Shown here: in pieces, positions 1 through 8,783 of the stretch | Layout: every line of letters starts with the position of its first letter | Position numbering within the stretch: position 1 is the stretch's first letter | Assembly: GCA_023430145.1 (NCBI GenBank) | Contig: JAEZCD010000291.1 | Location: 1-45,167 of the forward strand | Direction of reading: 5' to 3' | Source of the DNA: Pseudomonadota bacterium | GTDB lineage: Bacteria; Pseudomonadota; Alphaproteobacteria; Rhizobiales; Methylopilaceae | Length of the DNA: 45,167 nt | Notes under the pieces: model-generated | What the model saw: only the letters and a program-made list of their open reading frames with translations | Told to the model about the DNA's origin: nothing | Databases searched by the model: none | Position numbers and translations under genes: made by a program

Positions 1-155
1 GGCGCCGGGCGAGAGGCTTCAGGGCTGTTTTCGCCCCGGCGGCGATCTCGACCAGCGCTACGTGCCGGGCCGGCGGCGCACCGAGTTTGGCGAGGGCAGC
101 GAGCCGCTCCGGCCCGGGGAATGCCGACGGACGATGCCGGGGCGCGAATGCGAAA

Positions 156-184
156 GGGACCGGCGAGCTTGGCTCCCCGGTCCC
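156..184 (-). terminator. Hairpin terminator after the secreted-protein gene
   Basis: An 8-bp perfect inverted repeat (GGGACCGG at 156-163, CCGGTCCC at 177-184) lies just downstream of the minus-strand gene ending at 213. Read on the minus strand the stem is followed by a short T-rich stretch (CCCTTTCGC). The T run is short, so termination may be weak. Positions 1-155 to its left show open frames on the plus strand but no start, motif or family that I can support. Confidence 0.5.
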
Positions 185-212
185 TCGGGTCGACTTTCGA
201 ACGCAGTCGGGC

Positions 213-809
213 TCAGTCGGCGTATTCGGCCTCGAGCAGGAGCCAGCAGCCGTCGCCCTCGAGCGCGGGGCGCGGCGAGTCGCCGGGGACGAGCGGCGGC
301 GAGAAGAGGAGGATCTTGTCGCCGCCGGAGTCGCAGCGCAGGATCGTCGTCTTCGGCGTCTGAATGGCGAGCTGGTCGCCCTTCTTCACCTTGAGCGGCT
401 TCTTCAGGTTGATGGTCTGGACATCGTATTTCTGGCCGTTGCACTTATTGGAGTCGGCCTGGAACTTGATCACCGGGCCGTTGCGGACGGCACGGCCCTC
501 GTCGGTGTTGTTGTTGGCGCGGGCCAGCTGCAGCCGGAACTCGCCCTTGTAGCAGCTGACGAGGCGCACCTTGTCGATCGCGCCGTCCTTGGGGGCCTTG
601 TAGCCCTTGTCGGGGCGGCCGAAGGCCTGCATCATCACCCAGGTACAGTCGGTGGTCTTGTCCACGCATTCCTGTCCCTTCCCGGCATTGGAAGGAAACG
701 TCTGGTCGGTCAGCTTGGCGCCGAAGCGCGTCGCCGCAGATGCTTCCACACTGAGCAGTCCAACCAAGATCGCGATGCCCATGGCGCCGACGACACTAAG
801 ATTACGCAT
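213..809 (-). CDS. Secreted hypothetical protein (198 aa)
   Basis: The protein begins MRNLSVVGAMGIAILVGLL and ends its signal peptide near VEASA-AT (about residue 25), so it is exported, probably to the periplasm. The mature part is about 170 residues with several cysteines (pairs around KGQECVDKTTDC, and later SCYKGE, SNKCNG, LRCDSG) that could form disulfides; it looks beta-rich. The ATG at 809 is chosen because the signal peptide starts there and a GGGAG ribosome site lies 8-9 bases upstream; the open frame runs further but only through antisense of other genes. No family is recognised and no function is offered. It is monocistronic, with a hairpin at 156-184 behind it. Confidence 0.8.
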   Translation of the reverse strand: MRNLSVVGAMGIAILVGLLSVEASAATRFGAKLTDQTFPSNAGKGQECVDKTTDCTWVMMQAFGRPDKGYKAPKDGAIDKVRLVSCYKGEFRLQLARANNNTDEGRAVRNGPVIKFQADSNKCNGQKYDVQTINLKKPLKVKKGDQLAIQTPKTTILRCDSGGDKILLFSPPLVPGDSPRPALEGDGCWLLLEAEYAD

Positions 810-937
810 GTGCGTATCTCCCGTCTCGAACACCCCTCGGGGCGAGGACTTACTCAGAGTCTGTTTCAACTCGACGTTGTTTGGGGTCCGGGATCGGCAA
901 AATATGGTTTCCTCGTAGCGGAAATATGTTTCGTGGC

Positions 938-1942
938 TCAGTGCCGAACTACCAATGCAATCTTGCCGATGTGCCGGTTCGACTCCATCAGCGCGTGGCT
1001 CGCGGCCGCCTCGGCGAGCGGGAAGCTGCCGTGCACGGTCGGCCGGATGCGCCCCTCGAGGAACAGCGGCCAGACCTTCTCCTTCAGCTGCGCGGCGATC
1101 GCCGCCTTGTCGGCGACGGGCCGGGCGCGCAGCGTCGAGCCGGTCAGCGTCAGCCGCTTCAGCATCACCGGGAACATGTTGAGCGAGACCTTGCCGCCCT
1201 GCAGGAAGGCGATGCTGACGTGCCGCCCCTCGACGGCCATCGCACTGATGCTGCGGGCGATATAGTCGCCGCCGACCATGTCGAGGACCACGTCGACCCC
1301 CTTGCCGCCGGTCTCGGCCTTGATCACCTCGACGAAATCCTCCTCGCGATAGTTGATCGACCGGTCGGCGCCGAGCGCCGTGCAGGCGGCGCACTTTTCC
1401 GCGCTGCCGGCGGTCGCGAAGACTTTCGCCGCCCCGAAGGCTTTGGCGAGCTGGATGGCGGTGGTGCCGATGCCGGACGAGCCGCCATGCACCAAAAAAC
1501 TCTCGCCGGGCTTCAGGCGGGCGCGATCGAAGACGTTGCTCCACACGGTGAAGAAGGTCTCGGGCAGCGTCGCCGCCTCGACCATGGTGAGGCCGGCCGG
1601 TACCGGCAGGCATTGCGCGGCCGGCACCGCGCAGTATTCCGCATAGGCGCCGCCGGCGACGAGCGCGCACACGCTCTCGCCGAGCGAGAGGCCGGTCACA
1701 TCCTCGCCGAGAGCGACCACGCGGCCGGCGAGCTCGAGGCCCGGTATGTCGGTGGTGCCGGGCGGTGGATCGTAGTGGCCCATGCGCTGCAGCACGTCGG
1801 GCCGGTTGACGCCGGCGGCGTGCACCTCGACCAGCACCTCGCCGCGGGCGGGCTTCGGCACCGGCCGCGTACCGAGCTGCAGCACCTCCGGCCCGCCGGG
1901 CGCGGAAATCTCGACGGCGCGCATGGTCTCGGGGATCGGCAT
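938..1942 (-). CDS. NAD(P)H:quinone oxidoreductase, PIG3/QOR type
   Basis: This is a 334-residue zinc-free medium-chain dehydrogenase. The N-terminal GroES-like domain carries AAGVNRPDVLQRMG (residues 42-55), characteristic of the TP53I3/PIG3 branch, and the Rossmann domain carries the glycine-rich HGGSSGIGTTAIQLAK near 152-167. Such enzymes reduce quinones with NADPH in the cytoplasm; the true substrate is unknown. Zinc-ligand cysteines of alcohol dehydrogenases are absent. A GAGGAG ribosome site lies 6 bases before the ATG. It is separated by about 130-150 bases from both neighbours and looks monocistronic. Confidence 0.9.
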   Translation of the reverse strand: MPIPETMRAVEISAPGGPEVLQLGTRPVPKPARGEVLVEVHAAGVNRPDVLQRMGHYDPPPGTTDIPGLELAGRVVALGEDVTGLSLGESVCALVAGGAYAEYCAVPAAQCLPVPAGLTMVEAATLPETFFTVWSNVFDRARLKPGESFLVHGGSSGIGTTAIQLAKAFGAAKVFATAGSAEKCAACTALGADRSINYREEDFVEVIKAETGGKGVDVVLDMVGGDYIARSISAMAVEGRHVSIAFLQGGKVSLNMFPVMLKRLTLTGSTLRARPVADKAAIAAQLKEKVWPLFLEGRIRPTVHGSFPLAEAAASHALMESNRHIGKIALVVRH

Positions 1943-2089
1943 GACGGCTCCTCGGCAGGGACGGCTCAGAGCCGCTTCCTCTATGGCGCCGCCGCCGGCG
2001 CGGCAACCTTTCGGAGACGATCTTCAGGCGCCGAGCGACATCGCCCGGCCGGCCTGGACGGGAAGGTGCTCGTCACAAGGCGAACGATC

Positions 2090-3490
2090 TCAGCGCGACG
2101 CCGCCTCGGGCTCCTTGGCCGGCGCGGGCGCCGCACCGAGCGGGTTCTCGGCCAACCACCCCTCGAGCCAGCGCGTGTGGAAGGTCCCGGCCCGCACGCT
2201 CGCGTCGGCGGCGAGCGCCCGGTGCAGGGCGACGGTGGTCGGCAGGCCGCCGACCTCGAGCTCGGCGAGCGCCCCGGCGAGGCGGTGCAGCGCAGCCTCC
2301 CGCGTGACATCCCAGACGATCAGCTTGCCGAGCAGGCTGTCGTAGAAGGGCGGCACGACATAGCCGGGATAGAGCATGGTGTCGAAGCGCACGCCCATGC
2401 CGCCGGGCACCTTGAGGGTGGCGACGGTGCCCGGCGTCGGCATGAAGTCCCTCGCCGGGTTCTCGGCGTTGATGCGCACCTCGATGGCGTGGCCGCGGGC
2501 GCGGACATCGGCCTGCGAATAGGCGAGCCGATGGCCGTCGCAGACGCGGATCATCTCGCGCACGAGGTCGATGCCGGTGATCATCTCCGACACCGGGTGC
2601 TCGACCTGGATGCGGGTGTTCATCTCGATGAAGAAGAACTCGCCCGTCCGCGGGTCGAACAGGTATTCGAGCGTGCCGGCGCCGCGATAGCCGACGCTCT
2701 CGGCGAGCCGCACCGCGGAGGCGCAGAGCGCCTCGCGCGCCTCGGCCGAGAGGCACATGGCCGGCGCCTCCTCCCAGACCTTCTGGCGGCGGCGCTGCAG
2801 CGAGCATTCGCGCTCCCACACGTGAATGGCGCGCGTGCCGTCGCCGAGAATCTGCACCTCGACGTGCCGCGCCTCGGGCACGAAGCGCTCGAGGTAGAGC
2901 CCGCCGTCGCCGAACGAGGACAGCGCCTCCGAGCTCGCCTGCGGGATGAGCTTTTCGAGATCGGCATCGCTGTCGGCGATGCGGATGCCGCGGCCGCCGC
3001 CGCCGGCCGCCGCCTTGATCATCACCGGGAAGCCGATCCTGCCGGCGACCTCGCGCGCGGCCTCGATGCCCTCGACGCGGCCCTCCGAGCCCGGCACCGT
3101 CGGCACGCCCGCCGCCGCCGCCATGGCGCGCGCGGTCGCCTTGTCGCCCATCGCCCGGATGGTCTCCGACTTCGGGCCGACGAAGACGAGCCCCGCCTGC
3201 TCGACGCGCTCGGCGAAGCCTGCGTTCTCCGACAGGAAGCCGTAGCCCGGATGCACCGCGTCGGCGCCGGCGCCCTGCGCGGCGGCCAGCATGGCGTCGA
3301 CGTCGAGATAGGACTTAGCCGCCCGCGCCGGGCCGACCTCGACCACCTCGTCGGCGAGCTTTGCCGCCAGCATGTTGGTATCGGCCGCGCTCACCGCCTG
3401 CACCGTCCGAATCCCCAATTCGCGCGCGGCGCGGATGATGCGGACGGCGATCTCGCCCCGGTTCGCGACGAAGATTTTTTGGATCGCCAT
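2090..3490 (-). CDS. accC: Biotin carboxylase (AccC-type)
   Basis: The 466-residue protein matches the full length of the biotin carboxylase subunit, which carboxylates biotin on a carrier protein using ATP and bicarbonate. Visible landmarks are the N-terminal KIFVANRGEIAVRIIRAA, the ATP-grasp glycine loop AAAGGGGRGIR (about 160-170), and the catalytic FIEMNTRIQVEHPVSE segment. The ATG at 3490 is taken because family proteins start M-x-x-K-I-L/F-V-A-N-R-G. No biotin carrier (accB) or carboxyltransferase gene lies beside it, so it may serve a non-fatty-acid carboxylase or share a distant carrier. It follows a small ORF by 5 bases and the amidase gene, suggesting one minus-strand operon. Confidence 0.9.
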   Translation of the reverse strand: MAIQKIFVANRGEIAVRIIRAARELGIRTVQAVSAADTNMLAAKLADEVVEVGPARAAKSYLDVDAMLAAAQGAGADAVHPGYGFLSENAGFAERVEQAGLVFVGPKSETIRAMGDKATARAMAAAAGVPTVPGSEGRVEGIEAAREVAGRIGFPVMIKAAAGGGGRGIRIADSDADLEKLIPQASSEALSSFGDGGLYLERFVPEARHVEVQILGDGTRAIHVWERECSLQRRRQKVWEEAPAMCLSAEAREALCASAVRLAESVGYRGAGTLEYLFDPRTGEFFFIEMNTRIQVEHPVSEMITGIDLVREMIRVCDGHRLAYSQADVRARGHAIEVRINAENPARDFMPTPGTVATLKVPGGMGVRFDTMLYPGYVVPPFYDSLLGKLIVWDVTREAALHRLAGALAELEVGGLPTTVALHRALAADASVRAGTFHTRWLEGWLAENPLGAAPAPAKEPEAASR

Positions 3491-3495
3491 CCCGG

Positions 3496-3636
3496 TCAGC
3501 CCTCGAGCCCGTAGAACGGAAGGTGGGCCATCGCAGGGTCGTCGGCGACGGCGTCGAACGCGAGCGGCGGCTGGTCGGGCGCGAGCTTGCGATCGCAAGC
3601 TATCGGGATCGGCGCCTGGACGGTCTTGCTGGACAT
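3496..3636 (-). CDS. Small hypothetical protein (46 aa) between amidase and accC
   Basis: A 46-residue frame begins MSSKTVQAPIPIACDRKLAP and ends MAHLPFYGLEG, with a purine-rich AGAAAGAG ribosome-site-like stretch 5-6 bases before the ATG. Its stop lies 5 bases before the accC start. The same frame stays open back to an ATG at 3825 (109 residues), but that extension has low-complexity Arg/Ser/Pro composition and looks non-coding. No family is recognised. Tight spacing suggests co-translation with accC. It could also be a chance frame. Confidence 0.4.
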   Translation of the reverse strand: MSSKTVQAPIPIACDRKLAPDQPPLAFDAVADDPAMAHLPFYGLEG

Positions 3637-3851
3637 CGGACTCTTTCTCGTGCGGGTCTCTGAGCCGGTTCGGGCGTGCGGCCGTGGCGACGGAACGGAA
3701 GCGAGCGGCCCCTGCAGGACGCGGGCCATCTGTGCATCGCCCGGCGCGCCGAGGCCGGCGGCGTTGATCGCCGACCTGATGTTCACGCCGAAGCCATCTC
3801 CCCTATCGCAGTCGAGCGTCGTCATGCGCGCTTCCCGATCCTCCGTTCGCC

Positions 3852-5222
3852 TCATGCGGGCGGCGCGCAGACGACCGCCTCGACCGCGAGCGAGGCCGAC
3901 AGGAGCGCCTCGTCGGCGTTCGCAGGCGCCGACAGGAGCAGGCCGACCGGCATGCCGGCCTCGCCCGTGCCGCAGGGCAGCGAGACGCCGCACCAGTCGA
4001 GAAAGTTGCCGAGCGAGGCGTTGCGCAGCGTCTTGGCGTTGATGCGGAAGAAGAGATCGTCGTCCGCCTCGAGCGAGGCGATGGCCGGCGCGACATGCGG
4101 GATCGTCGGGAAGGCGAGGATGGCCCCGCCGATCTCGCGATCAGTCGCCGCGATCAGCCGCGCCCGCGCCTCGAGCAGTGCGATGTAGCTCGGCAGGCCG
4201 ATGTTCGCCCCGAGCCGCGCGCGCGCCACGACCCGGCGGTCGACCTTAGCGGCGTCGGGTCCGGCGAGACGGTCGGCGTGCAGCGCGTAGGCCTCGGCGG
4301 TGACGAGGGCGCCGTGCTCGGCGTAGAGGGCCAGAATCTCGGCGAAGGCCGGGAACTCCCGCCGGGTGATCCGCGCGCCGGCCGCCTCGAGCCGCTCCAT
4401 CGCCGTCTCGAAGGCGACGACCACTTCCGGCTCGGCGCCGTCGAAGACGATGTCGGTCGGCACGACGATCTCGAATGCGCCGAGGTCGCCGCGCCGGACG
4501 GGCGAGGAGACCAGCCCGGACATCGCCGCATCGACGAGAACGGCGTCCGCGACCGTGCGCGTGAAGCAGCCGAGCGAGTCGAGGCTGCCGGCGAGCGGGA
4601 AGACGCCGTCCATCGGGTAGCGCCCGCGCGTCGCCTTGTAGCCGACGATGCCGTTATAGGCGGCCGGCACGCGCACCGAGCCGCCGGTATCGGAGCCGAT
4701 GGCGACCGGCAGGAGGCCGGAGGCGACCGCGACCGCGGACCCCGCCGACGAGCCGCCCGGGATGCGCGGCACATCGGTCGAGCGCGGGTTCTTCGGCGTG
4801 CCGAAATGGGGGTTCAGGCCGATGCCCGAGAAGGCGAACTCGGTGAGGTTGGTCTTGCCGACGCACACCATGCCGGCCGCCGCGAGGCGCGCCGCCACGG
4901 GCGCATCGGCGGTCGCGGGCGGCGCATCGGCCAGCACCTTCGAGCCGGCGGTGGTCACCGTCCCCTCGAGGTCGACGAGATCCTTCCACGCGACAGGAAC
5001 GCCGTCGAGCGGACCGCGCGGAGTGCCGGCGCGGATGCGCGCGGCAGCGGCCTCGGCCTCGGCGAGCGCGCGCGCTTCGGTGAGGCGGATGAAGACGGCC
5101 GGATCGCCGCCGCGGGCCGCCTCGAGCGTGCGCCGCGCCACGGCGACCGGGTCGACGAGGCCGGCCTGCATGATGGCGCCGAGCTGAAGGGCGGAGCGCC
5201 CGGCGGTGTCGATCTCGGTCAA
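3852..5222 (-). CDS. Amidase-signature family amidase
   Basis: The protein has the Ser-cisSer-Lys hydrolase fold: the catalytic lysine in VAWKDLVD, the GGSSAGSAVAVA glycine/serine motif and the nucleophile loop GSDTGGSVRVPAAYNG. It hydrolyses a C-N amide bond; related enzymes act on aryl or alkyl amides, allophanate or amidated amino acids, and the substrate here is not visible. I choose the TTG at 5222 (456 aa, LTEIDTAGRS...), with AGCGAGG about 10 bases upstream. An ATG at 5414 would overlap the divergent GNAT gene and adds residues unlike the family; an internal ATG (MQAG) is later. A small ORF and accC follow on the same strand. Confidence 0.88.
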   Translation of the reverse strand: MTEIDTAGRSALQLGAIMQAGLVDPVAVARRTLEAARGGDPAVFIRLTEARALAEAEAAAARIRAGTPRGPLDGVPVAWKDLVDLEGTVTTAGSKVLADAPPATADAPVAARLAAAGMVCVGKTNLTEFAFSGIGLNPHFGTPKNPRSTDVPRIPGGSSAGSAVAVASGLLPVAIGSDTGGSVRVPAAYNGIVGYKATRGRYPMDGVFPLAGSLDSLGCFTRTVADAVLVDAAMSGLVSSPVRRGDLGAFEIVVPTDIVFDGAEPEVVVAFETAMERLEAAGARITRREFPAFAEILALYAEHGALVTAEAYALHADRLAGPDAAKVDRRVVARARLGANIGLPSYIALLEARARLIAATDREIGGAILAFPTIPHVAPAIASLEADDDLFFRINAKTLRNASLGNFLDWCGVSLPCGTGEAGMPVGLLLSAPANADEALLSASLAVEAVVCAPPA

Positions 5223-5364
5223 TGTACGCAAGCCTCGCTGGTGGGAGCGGATTTCTCGCCCATCCGCGAAAGAAAAGCGAGGGTCTGCGCCGTCGTGCGA
5301 TGGCTCGCCCTGCGGATCGAGGCTAGGCTGGCGCCGTGATCCCGAGTCCCGCCCGGATGGCCCG

Positions 5365-5844
5365 ATGTCGGCAGCATCCTCGACCGAGCCGCTTTCATCG
5401 GCAGCCTTTTCCATCCGCCCGCTCGGGGCCGCCGATCGCGACGCCTGGGAGCCGCTCTGGCAGGGCTATCTCGCCTTCTACGAGACGGCGATTCCGGCGA
5501 CGACGACCGATATCACCTGGGCGCGGCTGCTCGAGCCGCAGGAGCCGATGGTCGCGCTCGGCGCCTTCGAGGGCGAGACGCTGCTCGGCATCGTGCATTA
5601 TCTCTACCACCGCTCGACCTGGACGGTCGGCGACTACTGCTATCTGCAGGATCTGTTCACGGTGGAGGCGGCGCGGGGCAGGGGCGTCGGCCGGGCGCTC
5701 ATCGCCGCCGTCGCCGATGCCGCGCGGGCGGCCGGCGCGAGCCGCGTCTACTGGCTGACGCACGAGACGAACGCGACGGCGCAAATCCTCTACGACAAGG
5801 TCGCCCGAAAGTCCGGCTTCATCCAGTACCGGATTCTGTTCTGA
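5365..5844 (+). CDS. GNAT-family N-acetyltransferase
   Basis: The 159-residue protein fits a single GNAT domain. It has the central strand LLGIVHYLYHRSTW, the LQDLFTVEAARGRGVGRALI motif that contains the acetyl-CoA pyrophosphate loop (RGRGVGR), and the C-terminal VYWLTHETNATAQILYDKV segment typical of the family. It would transfer an acetyl group from acetyl-CoA to an amine of a small molecule or protein; the substrate is unknown. The ATG at 5365 gives the usual length. It is divergent from the amidase gene, with about 140 bases between the starts. Confidence 0.88.
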   Translation: MSAASSTEPLSSAAFSIRPLGAADRDAWEPLWQGYLAFYETAIPATTTDITWARLLEPQEPMVALGAFEGETLLGIVHYLYHRSTWTVGDYCYLQDLFTVEAARGRGVGRALIAAVADAARAAGASRVYWLTHETNATAQILYDKVARKSGFIQYRILF

Positions 5845-5871
5845 GGCTGTCGGGAGGAGACCGGGATCCCC

Positions 5872-6041
5872 CCGGTGTCGTCCCCGGCGAGCCGCGCAGC
5901 GGCGCGGGAAGGGGACCCAGCGAGCATGCGGGAAGGCTCGGTGGCGAGGTTCCATCCATCTGGCTCGGGCGCGAGGCCCGGCCAGCGAGGATACTGGGTC
6001 CCCTTCCCGCGCAGCTTCGCTCGCGCCGGGGACGACACCGG
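5872..6041. repeat. Large imperfect inverted repeat, REP-like
   Basis: The left arm (5872-5919) and right arm (5994-6041) are near-perfect reverse complements of about 47 bases. The outer ends read CCGGTGTCGTCCCCGG and the inner ends GCGGGAAGGGGACCCA, around a spacer of about 74 bases. It fills the gap between the GNAT gene and the convergent aminotransferase gene, so it could fold into a long hairpin and terminate both transcripts. A diverged copy with the arms in the opposite order lies at 25581-25670, which suggests a dispersed repetitive extragenic element. Confidence 0.75.
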
Positions 6042-6063
6042 AGCGATCGCCCGTCACATGGCG

Positions 6064-7449
6064 TCAGCTCGCCGGCATGCCGGCCGCGACCCAGGCCTCG
6101 GTGTCCTCGAGGGTGGCCGCGAAGCGCGCCACCATGTCGTCGATCTGTGCCTCGGTGATGATCAGCGGCGGGCAGAAGCAGATCGAGTCGCCGACGGCGC
6201 GGGCGATCAGCCCGTGCTCGTGGCCCTTCTCGAAGGCGTAGAAGCCGACCTTCCCGGGCGGGTCGAACCTCGCCTTGGTCTTCTTGTCGGCGACGAGCTC
6301 GACTGCGGCTATCAGGCCGTCGCCGCGCACCTCGCCGACCAGCGGATGATCGGCGAACTCGCGCAACCGCTTCTGCATGTAGGGGCCGACGCGGTTGACG
6401 TTGCCGACGAGATCCCGCTCCTCGATGATGGCGAGGTTCTCGAGCGCCACGGCGGTCGCCACCGGATGGCCGCTCGTCGTGAAGCCGTGCCCGAAGGTGC
6501 CGAGCTTCTCGCTCTGGTCGGCGATCACCTGGTAGATCCTGTCGCTCATCAGGATCGCCGACAGCGGCAGGTAGGACGAGGTGATCTGCTTCGAGCAGAC
6601 GAGGATGTCCGGCTCGATGCCGTAGTGCTCGGAGGCGAACATCTTGCCGAGCCGGCCGAAACCGTTGATGACCTCGTCGGCGACCACCAGCACGTCGTAT
6701 TTGCGGCAGACCGCCTGCATCTTCGGCCAATAGCCCTTCGGCGGCGGCAGCACGCCGCCGGCGCCGATCAGCGGCTCGCCGATGAAGGCGGCGACCGTCT
6801 CCGGCCCCTCTTCCAGGATCTTGGCTTCCAGCTCCTCGGCGAGGCGGGTGGAGAACTGCTCCTCGGTCTCGCCCTCCTTGGCGAAGCGGTAATGGTGCGG
6901 GCAGGTGACGTGCTTGGCGAAGGGCAGCGGCAGGTCGAAGCCGCGCTGGTTGACCTGCAGGCCGGTCAGGCTGCCGGCGACGACCGTGATGCCGTGATAG
7001 CCGCCATTGCGGGCGATGAATTTCTTCTTCAGCGGCCGATCGAGCGCGTTGTTGTAGTACCACACCATCTTGACGACGGTGTCGTTCGCCTCGGATCCGG
7101 AATTGGTGAAGAAGACGTGGTCGAGACCGGGCGGGGAGAGCTTGACGAGCTTTTCCGCCAGCTCGATCGACGGCTCGTGCGACTTGTGGGTGAAGGTGTG
7201 ATAGTAGGGCAGCTTGGCCATCTGCTTGGCGGCTGCGTCGACGAGCCGCTTCTCGCCGAAGCCGACGCCGACGCTCCACAGGCCCGCCAGCGCCTCGATG
7301 TATTGCCGGCCCTGGTCGTCATAGACGTAGATGCCCTCGCCGCGGTCGATGATGATCGGGCCGACGCGCTCGTGCCGCCGCAGATTGGTGTTCGGGTGGA
7401 ACTGGTAGGCGATGTCGCGGGCCTGCAGCGAATTCGGATGGGCAGTCAT
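6064..7449 (-). CDS. Class III PLP aminotransferase (omega-amino acid/amine type)
   Basis: The 461-residue enzyme has class III landmarks: FTNSGSEANDTVVKM (cofactor phosphate site), NGGYHGITVVAGSLTG, the ADEVINGFGRLGKMF Asp that binds the PLP ring, and the Schiff-base lysine in CSKQITSSYLPLSA. It moves an amino group between an omega-amino acid or amine and a keto acid such as pyruvate. The ATG at 7449 follows an AAAGGGG ribosome site. It is single on the minus strand, facing the GNAT gene across the inverted repeat at 5872-6041. The subfamily is that of taurine/beta-alanine/amine:pyruvate enzymes; the exact substrate cannot be read from sequence. Confidence 0.9.
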   Translation of the reverse strand: MTAHPNSLQARDIAYQFHPNTNLRRHERVGPIIIDRGEGIYVYDDQGRQYIEALAGLWSVGVGFGEKRLVDAAAKQMAKLPYYHTFTHKSHEPSIELAEKLVKLSPPGLDHVFFTNSGSEANDTVVKMVWYYNNALDRPLKKKFIARNGGYHGITVVAGSLTGLQVNQRGFDLPLPFAKHVTCPHHYRFAKEGETEEQFSTRLAEELEAKILEEGPETVAAFIGEPLIGAGGVLPPPKGYWPKMQAVCRKYDVLVVADEVINGFGRLGKMFASEHYGIEPDILVCSKQITSSYLPLSAILMSDRIYQVIADQSEKLGTFGHGFTTSGHPVATAVALENLAIIEERDLVGNVNRVGPYMQKRLREFADHPLVGEVRGDGLIAAVELVADKKTKARFDPPGKVGFYAFEKGHEHGLIARAVGDSICFCPPLIITEAQIDDMVARFAATLEDTEAWVAAGMPAS

Positions 7450-7622
7450 CGGGGATCCCCTTTCGGGAGGGTCGGCGCGGGCCGGGGGTGCCGGCTCGGC
7501 GGGCATCGATCGTGGCGCGATCTCTAGCCTTCCGCGCCACGCAAAGCGAGAGCACCCTGCGTCGCGGAGGCGCCCGGCGTCATTCCGCCGCCCAGCGGGC
7601 CCGCATGCAGCCGGCGGCTCCT

Positions 7623-7738
7623 TGCTTGCACCGGCAAGGCCGGCTCGGCGCGCAGCGAATCCGATCGGCCTTGCCGCGGCGAGCGCAGAGGGGCACCGAC
7701 ATGATTTTCGCTGCGGCCCCGGCTTCGCGGTGCAAGCA
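7623..7738. repeat. Inverted repeat in the 337-base gap 7450-7786
   Basis: An 11-base perfect inverted repeat (TGCTTGCACCG at 7623-7633, CGGTGCAAGCA at 7728-7738) with further partial pairing inside it occupies the gap between the aminotransferase start and the end of the cyclase gene. I see no gene in this gap. It could be a transcript-end hairpin or a dispersed element. Confidence 0.4.
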
Positions 7739-7786
7739 TGCGGCGTCGCTGCTGTCAGCCCGCCGAGGGCGAAACGTACGCAGACC

Positions 7787-8783
7787 TCAGTTCGAAGCCG
7801 CCGCGGCCAACACGTTGTAAGCCGTCATCGGGCGGCGAATGCCCTTGAGTGCGAACTCACCCGCTGGCTCAGTCCTTATGTCTTTCTCGACAGCCATCAA
7901 GACGCGGGGGCTAATTAGTATCTGCCCGGGCTTTGCCTCGTCGCAAAGCCGCGACGCGACATTCGATACCGTTCCGATCGCCGCATAATCGAAGCGCCCT
8001 TCGAAGCCGATGGTGCCGAGCGTGGCAAATCCGTGCGCGATCCCAATGCCGAAGCCGATATCGTGCCCGAGCTTACGCCACTTCTCGATCAAACTTCCTA
8101 TATCGGTACGCAGGTCAATCGCCATCAGCACCGCTTGCAGAGCGGGGTTATCGACCGGTATTGGGTCATTGAACACCACCATCACCCCATCACCGGCATA
8201 GCGCTCGAGGGTCCCTCCATATTTGTTTATGGTTGCACCGATCGCCGCATGATACTCAAGCAATAGAGCCATCACGTCCTCCGGATCGGCGCTCTCAGAG
8301 AATCCGGTGAAGCCACGAAGATCACAGAATAAAGCAGTAATTTCGCGACGATGACTCTCTAATTGATTCTCCGTACCGGAAGCGATAATGAGATCCGCCA
8401 CCTGTGGAGGCAGGAAGCGTCGCAACCTCCCCATACGCTCGATTTCAGTCACTTGGTTGGCGACACGCTGCTCAAGCTGCTGGTTCAACTTCGTGAGCTC
8501 ATTGAGCAGCCGCGCATTTTCAGTGGCAATCACCGCCTGCGCAGCGAAATTCTGCAGCAGATCGATCTGCTTTTCCGTGAATGGCCTTACCTCTTGCCGG
8601 TAGATGACAAATGTACCAACGAGTTCGCCTTCCAAGAGCATCGGGACGATGAGCGCGGTGCGCACTCCCCCAAGAGCAACGGTTGCTACACGGCCGGGGT
8701 CTCCTTCTGCATAGGTGCCGCCCTACAGAACATCATGGATATGTATGACCTGCTTTGTATTTGCGGTTTGACCAAGACAATCC
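7787..8783 (-). pseudogene. 3' part of a GAF-domain class III adenylate cyclase (5' part at 30334-30704)
   Basis: On the minus strand the frame reads a GAF-domain second half (TANTKQVIHIHDVL, stop, then GGTYAEGDPGRVATVALGG, VRPFTEKQIDLLQNFAAQAV), a coiled coil (ELTKLNQQLEQRVANQV) and a class III nucleotide cyclase domain. Catalytic landmarks are FCDLRGFTGFSE and YAGDGVMVVF (metal aspartates) and FDYAAIGTVSNVASRL (transition-state Asn/Arg). A TAG at 8725-8723 interrupts the GAF domain where a glutamine codon is likely. The domain is cut at about 8783, where the sequence switches to DapA coding on the other strand. A GTG at 8665 leaves a 292-residue frame that might still be translated as a GAF-less cyclase. 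Confidence 0.85.

Noticed and set aside
1..155. C-terminal end of a gene entering from the left
   Set aside because: A frame is open on the plus strand from base 2 well into the next gene's antisense, but its sequence is Arg/Gly-rich without a stop or recognisable domain near the edge.
881..3514. Very long open frame on the plus strand (877 codons)
   Set aside because: It is antisense to the quinone oxidoreductase and biotin carboxylase genes. High GC at third codon positions removes stop codons from the opposite strand; no domain is recognisable in it. The same holds for long frames at 12568-15804 (minus) and 37456-39657 (minus).
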